NCBI RefSeq assembly: GCF_001954275.1
Contig: NZ_MBEU01000030.1
Location: forward strand, 1 to 64,000
Length of the DNA stretch: 64,000 bases
Direction of reading: 5' to 3'
Source: Mycobacterium sp. IS-836
Lineage (GTDB): Bacteria > Actinomycetota > Actinomycetes > Mycobacteriales > Mycobacteriaceae
This document shows positions 52,350 to 62,037 of the stretch, piece after piece. Position numbers and translations under genes: made by a program. The notes under the pieces are model-generated. The model was given only the letters and a program-made list of their open reading frames with translations, had not been told where the DNA came from and ran no database searches. Every line of letters starts with the position of its first letter. Positions within the stretch are counted from its first letter, which is position 1.

Positions 52350-53372
52350 ATGACCAGTGTGGGACGCGCCACGGCGGTACCCGTGGTGGACCTGCGACAC
52401 ACTCCCGGCGAACTTCGCAGCAGCCTCCGCGAGGCCGCCCATGAGGTGGGGTTCTTCTATCTGGTCGGCCATGGCGTGCCGCAGGCGCTGGCGCGCCGCG
52501 TGCTCGACGCCGCCCGCAAGTTGTTCGCGCTGCCGCAGGCCGACAAAGACGCCGTGGCGATGGTCCGCAGTCCGCACTTTCGCGGCTACACCCGGCTGGG
52601 CGGCGAGCTGACCCGCGGCGAGGTGGACTGGCGCGAGCAGATCGACATCGGACCGGAACGCCCGTCGATCGGCGGGCCGGGCAAGCCGGACTACCTGTGG
52701 CTGCAAGGGCCGAACCAGTGGCCCGCGGGGCTGCCCGAGTTGCCCGGAATCGTCGACGAGTGGGACGCCGCACTGTCCTCGGTCGCGCGCACGTTGCTCC
52801 GGCACTGGGCGGCCTCGCTGGGCAGCCCGCCCGACGCGTTCGACGCGGCCTTCGCCGAGACGCCGGCCACGCTGATCAAGATCATCCGCTATCCGGCCCG
52901 CGCGTCCAGCCCGCAGGGCGTGGGTGCCCATCGCGACGCCGGGGTGCTGACGCTGCTGCTGGCCGAGCCGGGCAGCGGGGGCTTGCAGGTGCGACGCGGC
53001 CGGGGACCCGACGACGACGGCTGGATCGACGTGCCACCACTCGAGGGTGCGTTCATCGTCAACATCGGCGAGCTGCTCGAGGTCGCGACGGACGGCTATT
53101 TGCGCGCCACCGAGCACCGGGTCAGTCTGAGCGGGGCGGCGGCCGAGCGGATCTCGGTGCCGTTCTTCTTCAATCCGCGACTCGATGCGCAGATACCGGT
53201 GCTGTCGCTACCCGCCGAACTCGCGGCGCGCACCGACGCGCGCTGGTCCGCAACCGAGGACCCGTCGGATCCGATCTTCGCTGTTTACGGCCGCAACGCC
53301 TGGAAGAGCAGACTGCGGGCGCACCCGGATGTGGCTGACGCGCACGGATACTCGTCCAGTAGGGTCGGGTAG
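52350..53372 (+). CDS. Isopenicillin-N-synthase-family 2-oxoglutarate/Fe(II) oxygenase
   Basis: A 340-residue non-haem iron oxygenase. The N-terminal DIOX_N part has VPVVDLRHTP and EVGFFYLVGHGVP. The iron triad is His/Asp in VGAHRDAGVLTLL and His in RATEHRVSL, and the 2OG-binding Arg/Ser pair follows in RISVPFF. The substrate is unknown. It is divergent from fadE5 and precedes the flavin reductase by 39 nt. I do not recall this gene here in H37Rv, so it may be a lineage-specific addition. Confidence 0.87.
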   Translation: MTSVGRATAVPVVDLRHTPGELRSSLREAAHEVGFFYLVGHGVPQALARRVLDAARKLFALPQADKDAVAMVRSPHFRGYTRLGGELTRGEVDWREQIDIGPERPSIGGPGKPDYLWLQGPNQWPAGLPELPGIVDEWDAALSSVARTLLRHWAASLGSPPDAFDAAFAETPATLIKIIRYPARASSPQGVGAHRDAGVLTLLLAEPGSGGLQVRRGRGPDDDGWIDVPPLEGAFIVNIGELLEVATDGYLRATEHRVSLSGAAAERISVPFFFNPRLDAQIPVLSLPAELAARTDARWSATEDPSDPIFAVYGRNAWKSRLRAHPDVADAHGYSSSRVG

Positions 53373-53900
<528 letters not shown>

Positions 53901-53906
53901 AACCGC

Positions 53907-54653
53907 TCAGCGGCGAAACAGCTTGTTGCCCAACCACACCACGGGGTCGTACTTGCGGTCGGCGACGCGTTCCTTCATCGGGATCAGCGCGTTGTCGGTG
54001 ATCTTGATGTTTTCCGGGCAGACCTCGGTGCAGCACTTGGTGATGTTGCAGTAGCCCAAACCGTGCTCCTGCTGCGCGTCGTTGCGCCGGTCCCGGGTGT
54101 CCAGCGGATGCATCTCCAGCTCGGCGATGCGCATCAAGAAGCGCGGCCCGGCGAACGCCTTCTTGTTCTCTTCGTGGTCGCGGACCACGTGGCAGACGTT
54201 CTGGCACAGGAAGCATTCGATGCACTTGCGGAATTCCTGCGAGCGCTGGACGTCGACCTGCGCCATGCGGTACTCGCCGGGCTGCAGTTCCTTGGGTGGC
54301 GTGAAAGACGGGATCTCGCGCGCCTTTTCGTAGTTGAACGAGACGTCGGTGACCAGATCACGAATCACCGGGAAGGTCCGCAGCGGCGTGACGGTCACGA
54401 TCTCGTCCTCGGCGAACGTGGACATCCGGGTCATGCACATCAGCCGCGGCATGCCGTTGATCTCCGCGGAGCAGGATCCGCACTTGCCCGCCTTGCAATT
54501 CCACCGCACCGCGAGGTCGGGTGTCTGCGTCTGCTGCAGGCGATGGATGATGTCGAGCACCACCTCGCCCTCGTTGACCTCAACCGTGAAGTCCTGCAGC
54601 TCGCCGCCGGCCTCGTCGCCGCGCCACACCCGCATGGTCGCGTTGTAGGTCAT
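53907..54653 (-). CDS. sdhB: Succinate dehydrogenase iron-sulfur subunit (Sdh1)
   Basis: A 248-residue subunit with all three cluster motifs: the [2Fe-2S] loop CKAGKCGSC with a later Cys in RLMCMTRM, then CIECFLCQNVC and CNITKCCTEVCPE for the [4Fe-4S] and [3Fe-4S] centres. It carries electrons from SdhA to menaquinone. ATG 54653 overlaps the sdhA stop by 4 nt. This is the Sdh1 type (Rv0247c-Rv0249c) rather than the classical sdhCDAB operon. Confidence 0.92.
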   Translation of the reverse strand: MTYNATMRVWRGDEAGGELQDFTVEVNEGEVVLDIIHRLQQTQTPDLAVRWNCKAGKCGSCSAEINGMPRLMCMTRMSTFAEDEIVTVTPLRTFPVIRDLVTDVSFNYEKAREIPSFTPPKELQPGEYRMAQVDVQRSQEFRKCIECFLCQNVCHVVRDHEENKKAFAGPRFLMRIAELEMHPLDTRDRRNDAQQEHGLGYCNITKCCTEVCPENIKITDNALIPMKERVADRKYDPVVWLGNKLFRR

Positions 54654-56569
54654 TCGCCTCTCCGTCCTGGGTGCTCGGCCAGCTCGTCGTCGGTGAAGTA
54701 CTTCTCCAGCTCGGAGATCTCGAAGAGCTCCAGCAGATCGGCCCGCATCGGAACCTGGTCTTCGCGAGTGATCTCGATGTCGGGAATCACCGCATCCCCG
54801 CCAGCCGCGCGGCAGACCAGCAACACCTTGCGCCAGGACGCATCCATCGATGGGTGGTCGTCGCGGGTGTGCCCGCCGCGGCTCTCGGTGCGCGCCAGTG
54901 CGGCCTTCGCGACGCACTCGCTGACCAGCAGCATGTTGCGCAGGTCGATGGCCAGATTCCAGCCCGGGTTGTACTGGCGGTGGCCTTCCACGTGCAGGTT
55001 CTTGAACCGCTCGCGAAGCTTGGCGAGCCGCTCGAGCGCCTGGGAGATCTCGTCCTCCTTGCGGATGATGCCCACCAGGTCGTTCATCGACTGCTGCAGT
55101 TCGAGCTGCAGCGTGTAGGGGTTCTCGGCGGCGGCGCCATTCGTCGGTCCCGCGAACGGGGCCAGCGCCCTTTTCGCGGCCGCCTCGATCGCCTCCTCGG
55201 AGACGGCCGGGCGGCTGCTGAGCGCCCGCGCGTAGTCAGCGGCGCCGAGGCCAGCGCGGCGGCCGAACACCAGCAAGTCCGACAGCGAGTTACCGCCCAG
55301 CCGGTTGGAGCCGTGCATGCCGCCGGAGCACTCGCCGGCGGCGAACAGCCCGGGGACCGTGGCCGCACCGGTGTCGGCGTCGACCTCGACACCGCCCATC
55401 ACGTAGTGACAGGTCGGCCCGACTTCCATTGCCTCCTTGGTGATGTCGACCCCGGCCAGCTCCTTGAACTGGTGATACATCGACGGCAGCCGCCGCTTGA
55501 TCTCCTCGGGCGTGAGCCGGGATGCGATGTCGAGGTAGACCCCGCCATGTGGGGTGCCGCGGCCAGCTTTGACCTCCGAGTTGATCGCGCGCGCGACCTC
55601 GTCGCGGGGCAACAGATCGGGGGTACGACGGGCCGAGTCGTTGTCCTTGAGCCACTGGTCGGCCTCTTGCTCGGTTTCGGCGTACTGGCCCTTGAACACC
55701 GGCGGGATGTATTCGAACATGAACCGCTTGCCGTCGGAGCTCTTCAGCACGCCGCCGTCACCGCGGACGCCTTCGGTGACCAGGATCCCCTTCACACTCG
55801 GCGGCCACACCATGCCCGTCGGGTGGAATTGCACGAACTCCATGTTGATCAGCGACGCGCCGGCCCGGAGCGCCAGCGCATGGCCGTCACCGGTGTACTC
55901 CCAGGAGTTCGAGGTCACCTTGAACGACTTGCCGATTCCGCCAGTGGCCAGCACCACGGCCGGGGCCTCGAACACGACGAACCGCCCGCTTTCGCGCCAG
56001 TAACCGAAGGCCCCGGAGATCACGTCGCCGTCTTTGAGTAGCTCGGTGATCGTGCACTCGGCGAACACCTTGATCCGCGCCTCGTAGTCACCGAGTTCGG
56101 CGTAATCCTCCTGCTGCAGCGAGACGATCTTCTGCTGCATCGTGCGGATCAGCTCGAGGCCGGTGCGGTCGCCGACGTGTGCCAGCCGGGGGTAGGTGTG
56201 GCCGCCGAAGTTGCGCTGGCTGATCTTTCCGTCCTTCGTGCGGTCGAACAGCGCGCCGTAGGTCTCCAGCTCCCAGACCCGGTCGGGTGCCTCCTTGGCG
56301 TGCAGCTCTGCCATCCGCCAGTTGTTGAGGAACTTCCCGCCGCGCATGGTGTCGCCGAAGTGGGTCTTCCAATTGTCCTTGGGATTGGTGTTGCCCATGG
56401 ACGCCGCGCAGCCACCCTCGGCCATCACGGTGTGGGCCTTGCCGAACAGGGATTTGCTCACCACCGCGACCTTGAGGCCACGCTCGCGCGCCTCGATGAC
56501 CGCGCGCAGACCCGCGCCGCCGGCACCAATGACGACGACGTCGTAGTTGTGCCGCTCGACCTCAGTCAT
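54650..56569 (-). CDS. sdhA: Succinate dehydrogenase flavoprotein subunit (Sdh1)
   Basis: A 639-residue flavoprotein. The FAD dinucleotide motif is VVVIGAGGAGLRAVIEA and the covalent FAD histidine lies in GKAHTVMAEGG. Substrate and activity residues are seen in INMEFVQFHPTG and GECSGGMHGSNRLGGNSL. It oxidises succinate to fumarate. It sits between the membrane subunit and sdhB, as in other mycobacteria. Confidence 0.93.
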   Translation of the reverse strand: MTEVERHNYDVVVIGAGGAGLRAVIEARERGLKVAVVSKSLFGKAHTVMAEGGCAASMGNTNPKDNWKTHFGDTMRGGKFLNNWRMAELHAKEAPDRVWELETYGALFDRTKDGKISQRNFGGHTYPRLAHVGDRTGLELIRTMQQKIVSLQQEDYAELGDYEARIKVFAECTITELLKDGDVISGAFGYWRESGRFVVFEAPAVVLATGGIGKSFKVTSNSWEYTGDGHALALRAGASLINMEFVQFHPTGMVWPPSVKGILVTEGVRGDGGVLKSSDGKRFMFEYIPPVFKGQYAETEQEADQWLKDNDSARRTPDLLPRDEVARAINSEVKAGRGTPHGGVYLDIASRLTPEEIKRRLPSMYHQFKELAGVDITKEAMEVGPTCHYVMGGVEVDADTGAATVPGLFAAGECSGGMHGSNRLGGNSLSDLLVFGRRAGLGAADYARALSSRPAVSEEAIEAAAKRALAPFAGPTNGAAAENPYTLQLELQQSMNDLVGIIRKEDEISQALERLAKLRERFKNLHVEGHRQYNPGWNLAIDLRNMLLVSECVAKAALARTESRGGHTRDDHPSMDASWRKVLLVCRAAGGDAVIPDIEITREDQVPMRADLLELFEISELEKYFTDDELAEHPGRRGE

Positions 56570-56616
56570 GAAACCTCGCTCAGCTTTTCTAATCTAGTAA
56601 TCGGCGAATTGGCTTA

Positions 56617-57438
56617 TCAGCCAACAAATCTCAAGTCGGTGATGGTGCCGCTGGCCACCAGCATGATGTAGAAGTCGGTGAGCGCCAGCGTCCCCAGCGT
56701 GATCCATGCGAATTGCATGTGCCGGGTGTTCAGCTTGCTGACCTGTGTCCAGATCCAGTACCGCACCGGGTGTTTGGAGAAATGCTTGAGCCGCCCGCCG
56801 GTGACGTGCCGGCACGAATGGCAGGACACGGTGTAGGCCCAGAGCAGCAGCACGTTGGTCACCAGAATGACGTTGCCCAAACCGAATCCGAATCCGGAGG
56901 GGGAGTGGAACGCCATGATCGCGTCGTAGGTGTTGATCAACGAGACCACCAGCGCGACATAGAAGAAGTAGCGGTGGCTGTTCTGAATGATCAGCGGGAG
57001 CCGGGTCTCACCGGTGTAGTGGGCCCGCGGTTCGGGCACCGCGCATGCCGTGGGCGACTGCCACACCGAACGGTAGTAGGCCTTCCGGTAGTAGTAGCAG
57101 GTGATCCGGAACCCGAGCAGGAACGGTAATACCAGCATTCCCAACGGAATCCACCACGGGAAATGGCCGAACCAGACGCCCAGATGGCTGGCACCCGGCT
57201 CGCAGGACGCGCTGACGCACGGCGAGTAGAACGGCGTCAGGTAGTGGTATTTGTCCACCCAATAGCTATTGCCCCAGAAAGCGCGGGTGGTCGCGTAGAG
57301 GATGAACGCCAACAGACCGAGGTTGGTCACCAGCGGGGGCTGCCACCAGCGGTCGGTGCGAAGTGTCCTTTCGGGCAATTGCGCGCGGGTGGCTGAGAAA
57401 ACGCCGGACGCAGGACGGTTCGCCGTTGGTGCGCTCAT
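56617..57438 (-). CDS. Succinate dehydrogenase membrane anchor subunit (Rv0249c-like)
   Basis: A 273-residue protein with five hydrophobic helices (LVTNLGLLAFILYATTRAFW, WWIPLGMLVLPFLLGF, YFFYVALVVSLINTY, VILVTNVLLLWAYTV, AWITLGTLALTDFYIML) and several histidines in CHSCRHVTGG and KLNTRHMQFAW for haem or quinone binding. It anchors Sdh1 in the membrane. It starts at ATG 57438 after CGAAGAGGAACACT; a C-rich hairpin in the gap to the 101-residue gene may attenuate the operon. Confidence 0.87.
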   Translation of the reverse strand: MSAPTANRPASGVFSATRAQLPERTLRTDRWWQPPLVTNLGLLAFILYATTRAFWGNSYWVDKYHYLTPFYSPCVSASCEPGASHLGVWFGHFPWWIPLGMLVLPFLLGFRITCYYYRKAYYRSVWQSPTACAVPEPRAHYTGETRLPLIIQNSHRYFFYVALVVSLINTYDAIMAFHSPSGFGFGLGNVILVTNVLLLWAYTVSCHSCRHVTGGRLKHFSKHPVRYWIWTQVSKLNTRHMQFAWITLGTLALTDFYIMLVASGTITDLRFVG

Positions 57439-57516
57439 CTAGTGTTCCTCTTCGAACGGGCTGTCTGGTCGAAGGGTACACAGAGAGAGCCCTCCCTTTT
57501 ACGGGGGGCTTGGTTG

Positions 57517-57822
57517 TCAGGACCTGCTGTGACCCCCGACACCCTCGTCGTCGACATCGCGCCAGAAGTCGGTGTCGTACTGGGTGTCGGGAATGGTGAT
57601 CTTCTCGCCGGACTGCTGCACCGTGGCGCGAGCCAAATCCAATTCGGAGACGTCGGTATCGAGCAGTTCGATGTCGGACAGGATCCGGTCGGCGTCGATC
57701 ACGATGCGGCGCAGCGCCGGGCTGTCGCCATAGCGCGCCTTCAGGGAGCTGACGCACCGCCGCAAACCGCCGATGAGGTCGTGCAGTTCGGCGAGTTCGG
57801 TGGTGTCAGCGGGGCTCGACAA
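57517..57822 (-). CDS. Conserved hypothetical protein (Rv0250c-like)
   Basis: A 101-residue helical, acidic protein: LAELHDLIGGLRRCVSSLKARYGDSPALRRI and a later SDIELLDTDVSELDLA. No catalytic motif or membrane segment is seen. In M. tuberculosis its orthologue lies between the heat-shock gene and sdh1 and is part of the HspR-linked operon, as I recall. Here a divergent gene separates it from the heat-shock gene, so it needs its own promoter in 57823-57933. Confidence 0.8.
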   Translation of the reverse strand: MSSPADTTELAELHDLIGGLRRCVSSLKARYGDSPALRRIVIDADRILSDIELLDTDVSELDLARATVQQSGEKITIPDTQYDTDFWRDVDDEGVGGHSRS

Positions 57823-57933
57823 CGGATCTCCTAGGGCAGAAGGGTGTTACGGATCACAGTACGCTCCCGATACTATCCACCCCACCGACCGCGCGTGAGG
57901 CAGGTCACTCCGCACGCCCAGGGGGCAAACACC

Positions 57934-58695
57934 ATGACAGGTCAGACCGCACTGGCGCGCCGCGCCGCGGCGCTGCTCGAACTGCATCGGCCGGGCGACC
58001 CGGTCATCCTTCCGACGGTGTGGGACGCCTGGTCGGCGCGCCTCGCCACGGACGCCGGATTCGTCGCGCTGACCGTGGGCAGCCATCCGCTCGCGGACTC
58101 GATCGGCAAACCCGACGGCGAGGGCATGTCGTTCGACGACGTCCTGGCCCGGGTCGCCCAGATCACCGCGGCCGTCGACGCCCCGGTATCGGTGGACATC
58201 GAGTCCGGCTACGGCCAGCCGGCCGGGCGGCTGATCGAGGGCCTGCTCAGCGTGGGCGCCGTCGGACTGAACATCGAGGACACCGTGCACTCCGAGGGCA
58301 AGCGGCTGCGGTCCGCCGCCGAGCACGCCGAACTGGTGGGTGCGCTGCGGTCGGCCGCCGACGCCGCCGGCGTCCATATGGTGATCAACGCCCGCACCGA
58401 TCTCTTCCTGCGCAAGGACGGCGACGACGCCGACCGCGTCGACCGGGCCGTGGCGCGGCTGACCGAGGCCGCCGCCGCGGGTGCCGATGTCCTCTACCCG
58501 GTGGGGCGTCACGACCCGGAGACGTTGCGGCGCTTGGCCACCGAGTTGCCGCTGCCGATCAACGCGATCGCGCTGCCCGACCAGGATGACCCGGCGTCAT
58601 TCGGCCCGCTGGGCGTCGGCCGGATCAGCTTCGGCCCGTTCCTGCAGGCCGCGCTCGCGGGCCGGGCGCGCGAGTTGCTCGCCCGCTGGGGTTGA
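57934..58695 (+). CDS. Isocitrate lyase/PEP mutase family protein
   Basis: A 253-residue TIM-barrel protein of the ICL/PEP mutase superfamily: ILPTVWDAWSARLATDAGF, then VSVDIESGYG with the metal-binding Asp, GAVGLNIEDTVH and VINARTDLFL. The family cleaves or rearranges C-C or C-P bonds in 2-hydroxy- or 2-methyl-isocitrate-like acids; the substrate is unknown. Start ATG 57934 follows CAGGGGGC. The gene sits in opposite orientation between the heat-shock gene and the Rv0250c-like gene, splitting a unit that is contiguous in H37Rv. Confidence 0.86.
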   Translation: MTGQTALARRAAALLELHRPGDPVILPTVWDAWSARLATDAGFVALTVGSHPLADSIGKPDGEGMSFDDVLARVAQITAAVDAPVSVDIESGYGQPAGRLIEGLLSVGAVGLNIEDTVHSEGKRLRSAAEHAELVGALRSAADAAGVHMVINARTDLFLRKDGDDADRVDRAVARLTEAAAAGADVLYPVGRHDPETLRRLATELPLPINAIALPDQDDPASFGPLGVGRISFGPFLQAALAGRARELLARWG

Positions 58696-58747
58696 TCTGA
58701 CAACGGAAGTCGTTGTCGATCAAAGGTTTTGGTGTTCTCCGGAAACG

Positions 58748-58786
58748 GTGAATCCGGCGAAGCTGTTGCGGCCCCGCCGGATTCAC
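58748..58786. terminator. Hairpin between convergent genes
   Basis: Arms GTGAATCCGGC (58748-58758) and GCCGGATTCAC (58776-58786) pair perfectly over 11 bp between the PEP mutase-like gene and the small heat-shock gene. It probably terminates both. Confidence 0.65.
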
Positions 58787-58801
58787 ACTTGATTGCCGGA
58801 A

Positions 58802-59242
58802 TTACTTGCTGATCGCGATGCGCTGCGGCTGGGCCCCCGCGTAGGCGCCGGTGACCCGGACCGTCAGCACGCCGGCGTCATACGAAGCCGCGACGGCCTC
58901 GCTGGTGACGTGGCCGGGCAGCCGGAACGACCGGCGGAACGAACCGTAACGAATCTCACGCAACGTGCGGCCGTTCTCCTCCTCGGAGCGCTCGTCACGG
59001 TGTTCGCCATGGATGACCAAGCGGCCATTCTCCACCTCGACGTTGACGTCCTTCTCGACGTCGACACCGGGCAGTTCCAGACGCACCACCGCGTCGTTGC
59101 CCTCCTTGACGATCTCCGCGGCGGGTGTAAAGCCACTGGTTACCGGCTTGAACCAGTCCGCCGTCGCGGCGGGACCGAAAAAGTCACGCAGCCACCGGTC
59201 GGTGTCCCAGGCCGGTCGCGACCACAATGCGAGGTTACTCAT
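58802..59242 (-). CDS. hsp: Small heat-shock protein, Hsp20/Acr2 family
   Basis: A 146-residue alpha-crystallin-domain chaperone. The core has FTPAAEIVKEGNDAVVRLELPGVDVEKDV (read in parts), RLVIHGEHRDE, then FRRSFRLPGHV and AGVLTVRV; a short C-terminal RIAISK end resembles the I-x-I interaction motif. It holds unfolding proteins during heat or oxidative stress. It is the orthologue of Rv0251c (Acr2), slightly shorter than the 159-residue H37Rv protein. An HspR-type site and a stress-sigma promoter lie upstream. Confidence 0.9.
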   Translation of the reverse strand: MSNLALWSRPAWDTDRWLRDFFGPAATADWFKPVTSGFTPAAEIVKEGNDAVVRLELPGVDVEKDVNVEVENGRLVIHGEHRDERSEEENGRTLREIRYGSFRRSFRLPGHVTSEAVAASYDAGVLTVRVTGAYAGAQPQRIAISK

Positions 59243-59311
59243 GTCCGTCTCCTTGAGCTCTGTTGTGAGTTTGCTGTGACCGGCGCCTTGCCGGCCGGCT
59301 ACTAGTACAAA

Positions 59312-59338
59312 CTTGAGTCGGTCACGCTAAAGTTCCAC
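59312..59338 (-). promoter_or_regulatory. HAIR-like HspR site overlapping a SigE/SigH-type promoter
   Basis: CTTGAGT-N7-GCTAAAG (59312-59332) matches the HAIR element (CTTGAGT-N7-ACTCAAG) fully in one half and 5 of 7 in the other. On the minus strand a GGAAC and a GTT lie about 19 nt apart across the same bases, similar to SigE/SigH promoters. Repression by HspR and induction by stress sigma factors agree with what is known for acr2. Confidence 0.6.
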
Positions 59339-59444
59339 CTGGCCGTTCACCGTGAGAGAACACGTTCACAACGGCGCGCGTGAGGTGTGAGGTGGCCGTC
59401 ATACGAGTGTCACATTGAGCGACGTTTCCTTAATTTCTCGCTTC

Positions 59445-59459
59445 TACTCTCTTGGCATG
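59445..59459 (+). promoter_or_regulatory. Leaderless-type -10 box of nirB
   Basis: TACTCT (59445-59450) ends six bases before ATG 59457, which would place transcription start on the A of ATG. There is no ribosome site. This agrees with a leaderless mRNA, which is common in mycobacteria, and supports the ATG over the in-frame TTG at 59415. Confidence 0.5.
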
Positions 59460-62024
59460 GCTTCCGTCGGAACCCCGTCCGCACCCTGTGCCGCGCGCCA
59501 CATCATCGTGGTCGGGCACGGCATGGTGGGGCACCGCTTCGTCGAGGCGCTCCGCGCCCGCGACGCCGACGGGTCTTGGCGGGTTACGGTTTTGGCCGAG
59601 GAGGCCGATGCGGCTTACGACCGTGTCGGCCTGACGTCGTACACCGAAAGCTGGGACCGCGGCCTGCTGGCCCTGCCCGGTAACGACTACTCCGGCGACG
59701 AGCGGGTGCGCCTGTTGCTGAACACGCGCGTGACCGAAATCGACCGCGCGACAAAGTCGGTGATCACCGCGGACGGCCAACGGCACAGCTACGACGCCCT
59801 GGTGCTGGCCACCGGCTCGTTCGCCTTCGTGCCGCCGGTGCCGGGTCACGACCTGCCCGCGTGCCACGTCTACCGCACCCTCGACGACCTCGACGCCATC
59901 CGCGCCGGCGCCGAGCGCGCCCGTGACTGCGCTCACAACCTGGCCGGCGTTGTGATCGGCGGCGGCCTGCTGGGACTCGAGGCCGCGAATGCGCTGCGCC
60001 AGTTCGGGTTGCAGACACACGTCATCGAGATGATGCCGCGACTGATGGCTCAACAGATCGACGAGGCCGGTGGCGCGCTGCTGGCCCGGATGATCACCGA
60101 GCTTGGGATCGCGGTACACGTCGGCACGGGCACCGACTCGATCGAAGACATCCAGCATCCGGACGGCTCGACCTCGGTGCGGGTACGCCTGAGCGACGGC
60201 GACGTCATCGACGCTGGCCTGGTGATCTTCGCGGCCGGCATCCGGCCCCGCGACGAGTTGGCCAGGGCCGCCGGGCTGACGATCGCCGAGCGGGGCGGCG
60301 TGATGACCGATTTGTCTTGCCAGACAAGCGATCCCGACATATACGCCATCGGTGAGGTCGCCGCGATCGAGGGGCGCTGCTACGGCCTGGTCGGCCCCGG
60401 CTACACCTCCGCCGAGGTTGTGGTGGACCGGCTGCTAGACGGCGCCGCGGAGTTTCCCGATGCGGACCTGTCGACCAAGCTCAAGCTGCTGGGTGTCGAC
60501 GTCGCCAGCTTCGGTGACGCCATGGGGACGACCGAGAACTGCCTCGAGGTCGCCATCAACGACGCGGTGAACCAGACATACGCGAAGCTGGTGCTCTCCG
60601 ATGACGCCAAAACCCTGCTGGGCGGGGTGTTGGTGGGCGATGCCTCGTCGTACGGGGTGTTGCGGCCGATGGTCGGTAGCGAGCTGCCCGGGGATCCGCT
60701 GGCGCTGATCGCCCCGGCGCAATCCGCCGGGGGTGCTTCGGCTTTGGGGGTCGGGGCGCTGCCGGACGCGGCGCAGATCTGCTCGTGCAACAACGTCACC
60801 AAGGGCGAGCTGAAGTGCGCGATCGCCGACGGCTGCGCCGATGTTCCGTCGCTGAAGTCGTGCACCGCGGCCGGCACCTCGTGCGGGTCGTGCGTGCCGC
60901 TGCTCAAGCAGCTGTTGGAAGCCGAGGGCGTGGAACAGTCCAAGGCGCTGTGCGAACACTTCAGCCAGTCGCGTGCCGAACTTTTCGAGATCATCTCCGC
61001 CACCGAGATCAGGACCTTCTCGGGCCTGCTGGAGCGCTTCGGTCGCGGAAAGGGTTGCGACATCTGCAAGCCCGTGGTCGCGTCCATCCTCGCTTCGACC
61101 GGCTCCGAGCACATCCTCGATGGCGAGCAGGCGTCGCTGCAAGATTCGAACGACCACTTCCTGGCCAACATTCAGAAGAACGGTAGCTACTCGGTGGTGC
61201 CGCGGGTCCCCGGCGGCGACATCAAGCCGGAGCATCTGATCCTGATCGGCCAGATCGCCCAGGACTTCGGGCTCTACACCAAGATCACCGGCGGCCAGCG
61301 GATCGATCTGTTCGGCGCGCGGGTAGATCAGCTGCCGCAGATCTGGAAGCGGCTCGTCGACGGCGGCATGGAATCCGGCCACGCCTACGGCAAGGCGCTG
61401 CGCACGGTGAAGAGTTGCGTGGGCAGCGACTGGTGCCGTTACGGGCAGCAGGATTCGGTGCAGCTGGCCATCGACCTCGAGCTGCGCTACCGGGGCCTGC
61501 GGGCGCCGCACAAGATCAAGCTCGGCGTCTCGGGTTGCGCGCGCGAGTGTGCCGAGGCGCGCAGCAAGGACGTCGGCGTCATCGCGACCGAGCAGGGGTG
61601 GAACCTTTACGTCGCCGGCAACGGCGGCATGACTCCCAGGCATGCGCAGCTGCTGGCCAGCGACCTCGACACCGAGACGCTAGTCCGCTACATCGACCGG
61701 TTCTTGATGTACTACATCCGCACCGCCGACCGGCTGCAGCGCACCGCGCCCTGGGTCGAATCGCTCGAAGGCGGGCTCGATCACGTGCGCGAGGTCGTGT
61801 GCGACGACTCGCTGGGACTCGCCGAGGAATTCGAAGCCGCGATGGCGCGGCACGTGCAGAACTACAAGTGCGAATGGAAAGGCGTGCTGGAGGACCCGGA
61901 CAAGATGTCGCGGTTCGTGTCCTTCGTCAACGCCCCAGACGCCGTCGACTCGACGGTGGCGTTCACCGAGCGCGCCGGTCGCAAAGTACCTGTGCCTATT
62001 GGGATGCCGCGGGTCCGCGGGTGA
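59457..62024 (+). CDS. nirB: Assimilatory nitrite reductase large subunit NirB
   Basis: An 855-residue NADH-dependent siroheme nitrite reductase. The N-terminal FAD/NAD half has IIVVGHGMVGHRFVEAL and GVVIGGGLLGLEAANAL. A [2Fe-2S] BFD-like domain follows with CSCNNVTKGEL and CGSCVPLL. The C-terminal siroheme/[4Fe-4S] domain has CVGSDWCRYG and GVSGCARECAEA. It reduces nitrite to ammonia with NirD. ATG 59457 fits the usual length and the leaderless promoter. Confidence 0.92.
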   Translation: MASVGTPSAPCAARHIIVVGHGMVGHRFVEALRARDADGSWRVTVLAEEADAAYDRVGLTSYTESWDRGLLALPGNDYSGDERVRLLLNTRVTEIDRATKSVITADGQRHSYDALVLATGSFAFVPPVPGHDLPACHVYRTLDDLDAIRAGAERARDCAHNLAGVVIGGGLLGLEAANALRQFGLQTHVIEMMPRLMAQQIDEAGGALLARMITELGIAVHVGTGTDSIEDIQHPDGSTSVRVRLSDGDVIDAGLVIFAAGIRPRDELARAAGLTIAERGGVMTDLSCQTSDPDIYAIGEVAAIEGRCYGLVGPGYTSAEVVVDRLLDGAAEFPDADLSTKLKLLGVDVASFGDAMGTTENCLEVAINDAVNQTYAKLVLSDDAKTLLGGVLVGDASSYGVLRPMVGSELPGDPLALIAPAQSAGGASALGVGALPDAAQICSCNNVTKGELKCAIADGCADVPSLKSCTAAGTSCGSCVPLLKQLLEAEGVEQSKALCEHFSQSRAELFEIISATEIRTFSGLLERFGRGKGCDICKPVVASILASTGSEHILDGEQASLQDSNDHFLANIQKNGSYSVVPRVPGGDIKPEHLILIGQIAQDFGLYTKITGGQRIDLFGARVDQLPQIWKRLVDGGMESGHAYGKALRTVKSCVGSDWCRYGQQDSVQLAIDLELRYRGLRAPHKIKLGVSGCARECAEARSKDVGVIATEQGWNLYVAGNGGMTPRHAQLLASDLDTETLVRYIDRFLMYYIRTADRLQRTAPWVESLEGGLDHVREVVCDDSLGLAEEFEAAMARHVQNYKCEWKGVLEDPDKMSRFVSFVNAPDAVDSTVAFTERAGRKVPVPIGMPRVRG

Positions 62025-62037
62025 CGAGGGAGGAACT

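Noticed and set aside
57846..57859. CRP-like site TGTTACGGATCACA
   Set aside because: The arms are separated by 4 bases, whereas a CRP site needs TGTGA-N6-TCACA; one arm also has a mismatch.
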